DNA of 64,000 bases, taken from positions 110,955-174,954 of the forward strand of contig JACIYJ010000007.1 in the NCBI GenBank assembly GCA_014360015.1. Direction: 5' to 3'. Under the pieces are notes generated by a model, which was not told where the DNA came from, ran no database searches, and saw only the letters and a program-made list of their open reading frames with translations. Shown one piece after another: positions 61,340 through 64,000 of this stretch (its first letter is position 1; every line of letters begins with the position of its first letter). The DNA comes from Candidatus Aminicenantota bacterium (GTDB lineage: Bacteria; Acidobacteriota; Aminicenantia; Aminicenantales; Saccharicenantaceae). Both the position numbers and the translations under genes were made by a program.

Positions 61340-63484
61340 TTATTGTTTTGGTGGTTTTGAATTCCACCGATATTCACTTTTCGGGTCAGGGATTCTAAGG
61401 TAAAAACCCCAGCCGCCAGCACCCTGCAGCACTTTAACCAGAATTTTATTCCAGCCAGCTCTGAGCTTTACCCGGACTCTGTCCTGGTCAGGATAGGCTC
61501 CCCGGTAAGCCGGATTGGTGTGGACCAGCTCATTATTGACCCAGAGTTTTACTCCATCATCGCTTCCCAGAAGCAGGGTTACCTCTCTATCTTCAGGTGA
61601 ATAAAGGTAAGTCAGGCCATAAGCTATAACCTGTTCCATAGGCTGGAGGAGCTGGTTTAAAGGCACATAGCCGCTGGGTAAGGCTTTTATCTGCTTCCAG
61701 GTTATGGTTTGATTATTCTTTCCCAAATAGCTTTTACTGAGCTCGGTTTCTTTTTCTGGGGGGAAAGCCATTGATAGATAGCTCATATCAGGCGCATCAA
61801 AAGGTCCGATGATATTCCAATCTATAGCGAAGTTCTGCTGGGCAGGGATCAGGTTGCAACCGACAATGGCCAGCTCATAACCACTGGATTTAGTTTCTTT
61901 TCCAGCGACTTCAAGAATAAAAGTAGTTTCTTCTTCAGTGAGCTCCACATTCTTGATGGTAAAGGTATCTATCATTATTTCCGGGCTGAAACCGTTTATT
62001 TTAGCTAAGGTTAAATATTCCGGCTGTTTAATTTCTTCCTGGGTTTTTTCCTTTTCCTGAACCTGTCCGGTTTCTTCAGTTTTTTCTTCTTCATCAGCTC
62101 TCCTGTTTTTTCCCATCTCAGTAGCAGGCTCAGCCGGGACCGGTTTTTCTTTAAGCACTGACCAATTGCCGTAAGCCGGTCCTTTTAAATAATAAATCTG
62201 CAGGTCGTAGACGTCATGAAGGCTGGCTTTAACTGTAAGTTTGGCTCTGAAACCTTGACCAGCGCCTTCAGAAGTTATAGCTTGAAAACGCTGACCGCTC
62301 TGGTCATAGTAAGAAGTTAAAAAATGAGTCAAATTGGGGGCTGAGATTTTCACTCCGCTGACCTTATCCACATATGTTGTCTCTCCCGCCTTGCCGTTAT
62401 CAACTTTTACCCAGAGTGGCAGCGAGAAATTATCCTTAGTTTCCAGAGCAAAGGGCAGTCGTTTTTCTACCGGCGGCAAAGGTGGAAATGGCTTATGCGG
62501 TTCAGTCTGATACCAGTAAGCGACGGAGCTGTAATAATCTGCGCGGTCGTTGGCGTGACCGTGTTCGATGGTGACCCTGATGGATTTAAAGAAGGGAATC
62601 GGGTCAGGCAGGTGGAATCTATAGACTGTAGCTTTGGCTCCCGCCTGAAAATCTTCCTCCTGAAGCGGGCAACCGTAATAGAGATGATTTCCTTCCCTCA
62701 TTCCCCAGGCATCAGAAAAATAATCTTCGCTCCCTGTACCGTGGAGAGAAGGGGTTTCTTCACCGTCAACATAAATCATATCATCGCCTTCACCCCACCA
62801 GCCCATTGACCGCTGAAGGACACTCAGATTGCAGCCCACATAATGCCCCTGACCGACAGCTTCTAAGATGAGATAGTTTCGGCCGGGTTCACAGGGCATT
62901 TCCTGGCGATATTGAGCATGAAAATATGGGACATCAGGCTTAATGTCTTCAAGTTCGCGGTAATCGATGTAGTAATAAAAAGAACCCACAGGTCGGCTGC
63001 CTTCATTGGTCACCGTAATCCGGGCTGACCAGCGAAAGGGCATATACCAGTAACAGTTGAGAGCTCGACCTTCAGAAGAACGCACGATGGGGATAGAGGC
63101 TAAATTGCGGTTGAGGCCGTGGCCTACGGCAAAAAAATCTCCAATCGGTGCTTCAACTGACGGAGTGTCTTCGCCATCCCAGTACATTCTGAGAATGAGT
63201 TTTCTCCCGTAGAAAGGCTCAGCGGCAATGGTCATCCAGATATGGTGGATGGCGGCCGGGCCCTTGATTTCAGCCAGGACGGCTGTCTGGCCTGGAGCAA
63301 TAGTCAAAGCGTCGCGGTTACCGCCGGTTGGGTCAAAGGAAGAAATGCGCTTGCTCCGATAATTCTGTTTTTCACCCAGCGAAGAAAGGAAATTCTGGCT
63401 GATTGCCGGGGTGACAATTAGAGCAACCGAGATCGCTATTAATATCAGAAAAAGAGAATTTTTTAGATATTCCAGCTTTCTCAT
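61340..63484 (-). CDS. Secreted DUF2961/GH172-family glycosidase-like protein
   Basis: A 714-residue exported protein with a signal peptide ending near PAISQ. Residues about 40-345 match DUF2961, now glycoside hydrolase family 172. The motif region GEGDDMIYVDGEE and GTGSEDYFSDAWG holds Glu232 and Glu253, 21 residues apart, the same spacing as the catalytic pair I recall for the bifidobacterial alpha-fructofuranosidase. A highly charged linker (about 455-495) leads to a C-terminal beta-sandwich with LLLGSDDGVKLWVNNELVH, like PA14/carbohydrate-binding domains. Known members attack fructofuranosides or D-arabinan; the target here is unknown. Confidence 0.87.
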   Translation of the reverse strand: MRKLEYLKNSLFLILIAISVALIVTPAISQNFLSSLGEKQNYRSKRISSFDPTGGNRDALTIAPGQTAVLAEIKGPAAIHHIWMTIAAEPFYGRKLILRMYWDGEDTPSVEAPIGDFFAVGHGLNRNLASIPIVRSSEGRALNCYWYMPFRWSARITVTNEGSRPVGSFYYYIDYRELEDIKPDVPYFHAQYRQEMPCEPGRNYLILEAVGQGHYVGCNLSVLQRSMGWWGEGDDMIYVDGEETPSLHGTGSEDYFSDAWGMREGNHLYYGCPLQEEDFQAGAKATVYRFHLPDPIPFFKSIRVTIEHGHANDRADYYSSVAYWYQTEPHKPFPPLPPVEKRLPFALETKDNFSLPLWVKVDNGKAGETTYVDKVSGVKISAPNLTHFLTSYYDQSGQRFQAITSEGAGQGFRAKLTVKASLHDVYDLQIYYLKGPAYGNWSVLKEKPVPAEPATEMGKNRRADEEEKTEETGQVQEKEKTQEEIKQPEYLTLAKINGFSPEIMIDTFTIKNVELTEEETTFILEVAGKETKSSGYELAIVGCNLIPAQQNFAIDWNIIGPFDAPDMSYLSMAFPPEKETELSKSYLGKNNQTITWKQIKALPSGYVPLNQLLQPMEQVIAYGLTYLYSPEDREVTLLLGSDDGVKLWVNNELVHTNPAYRGAYPDQDRVRVKLRAGWNKILVKVLQGAGGWGFYLRIPDPKSEYRWNSKPPKQ

Positions 63485-63860
63485 TTTAAAACCTCTTTTC
63501 GGGTTAAATTAATTTTTGATCATCAGTTGAATTATAGTCTTTTTACCTGAGGTCATCTATTAAAAGATAATATAATTTTGATTCAGAAAAGGATTCAGAG
63601 CAAAAAATAGATTTTCGCAATTAGCGGTCCGAAGAAGAAAAGAAATAATCTGGTCATCAGAATTTAAAGAATGTGTTTTTCTGAGGGTAGCCCGGGTTTA
63701 AATCATCCGGCTTAATTATTTTCTGGAATTGTTAGATAAAGAGCTTTTTTCTCAAGGGGCAATTAAATATTCAAAAAAATTTAGACTTTAAGTTTTAAGG
63801 GCCGGTAATACTTCTATCTCTGGTAATTCTCTCTGGCCGCCGATTTTGTAGAAATGATTA
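63485..63860. other. Intergenic region upstream of the GH172-like gene
   Basis: About 375 AT-rich bases. A perfect TATAAT on the minus strand (63536-63531) is a possible -10 for the GH172-like gene; its -35 is poor. Nothing else was recognised. Confidence 0.4.
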
Positions 63861-64000
63861 TCAATCTTTTACATGATAAAGCCATTTCTCATACTTAGGA
63901 TTCCTGCCGGTTACCACTTCCCGATAGGCTTGAGCCAAACGAGTAGTAAACGGTCCTGGTTTGCCGTTGCCTATGATATAATTGTGTCCGTTATCAAAGC
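63861..64000 (-). CDS. Branched-chain amino acid aminotransferase-like protein (partial, C-terminus)
   Basis: Only the last 46 codons are in the window; the 5' end lies beyond the right edge. The text GNGKPGPFTTRLAQAYREVV followed by GRNPKYEKWLYHVKD matches the end of fold-type IV PLP transaminases of the IlvE type. It would interconvert branched-chain amino acids and keto acids. A D-amino acid transaminase cannot be fully excluded. Confidence 0.75.
   Translation of the reverse strand, partial: FDNGHNYIIGNGKPGPFTTRLAQAYREVVTGRNPKYEKWLYHVKD

Noticed and set aside
1..64000. CRISPR arrays, tRNA or rRNA genes, prophage
   Set aside because: No regularly spaced repeats, no cloverleaf candidates and no phage structural genes were recognised by eye; a tRNA scan could still find one.

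Overview
The window looks like a chromosome segment of an uncultured Gram-negative, anaerobic or fermentative bacterium, most likely from the Candidatus Aminicenantes / Acidobacteriota neighbourhood. That placement is an inference from overall gene content (TonB receptor, porin-like and YaiO-like outer-membrane proteins, paired M16 peptidases, a DUF2961/GH172 protein, methylglyoxal synthase, formate-THF ligase). No rRNA or tRNA gene was found to confirm it. Base composition looks moderate and even. Genes are closely packed in short operons on both strands, usually with good AAGGAGG-type ribosome binding sites.

Layout. 1-1325: 5' part of a radical SAM gene running off the left edge. 1330-3020: decayed insertion sequences (an IS256/mutator-like and an ISL3-like transposase remnant). 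3022-7662: an APC amino-acid permease divergent from a pair of M16 peptidases. 7809-12090: accA-hisS-aspS on the minus strand. 12312-15950: a minus-strand locus with a tiny secreted four-cysteine protein, a frameshifted beta-propeller, a TlpA-like thioredoxin and a permease-ATPase fusion. 16324-20970: receiver protein, HEAT-repeat membrane protein, family 2 glycosyltransferase and TPR/YaiO-type barrel, which resembles an uncharacterised exopolysaccharide system. 21532-28381: rlmB, gltX, envelope proteins and a POT-family transporter. 28681-32872: hybrid histidine kinase, REC-GGDEF and Hpt, which together could form a phosphorelay to c-di-GMP. 32974-43706: a YhhN protein, then a long plus-strand series (NYN/OST-HTH, ogt, acyl-CoA synthetase, radC, fhs, recA, DUF502, ABC exporter). 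43848-47886: a SagB-like oxidoreductase, mgsA and uvrA. 47969-52351: mntP, acpS, acetyl-CoA synthetase, a stand-alone acyl carrier protein and a Kbl-type enzyme. 52643-59114: porin-like protein, a Pat-like synthetase-acetyltransferase fusion, and a TonB receptor under a cobalamin riboswitch. 59400-61302: a candidate small RNA, then a PLP decarboxylase with palindromic operators and a terminator-like leader hairpin. 61340-64000: a GH172-like protein and the 3' end of a branched-chain aminotransferase gene.

The most interesting areas are the four-cysteine peptide locus (12.3-16 kb), the REC/HEAT/GT2/YaiO cluster (16.3-21 kb), the AcpS/AcsA/ACP/Kbl operon (48.6-52.4 kb), and the non-coding region at 59.4-59.9 kb. 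The last carries a possible anti-Shine-Dalgarno small RNA on one strand and a heavily structured regulatory leader on the other.
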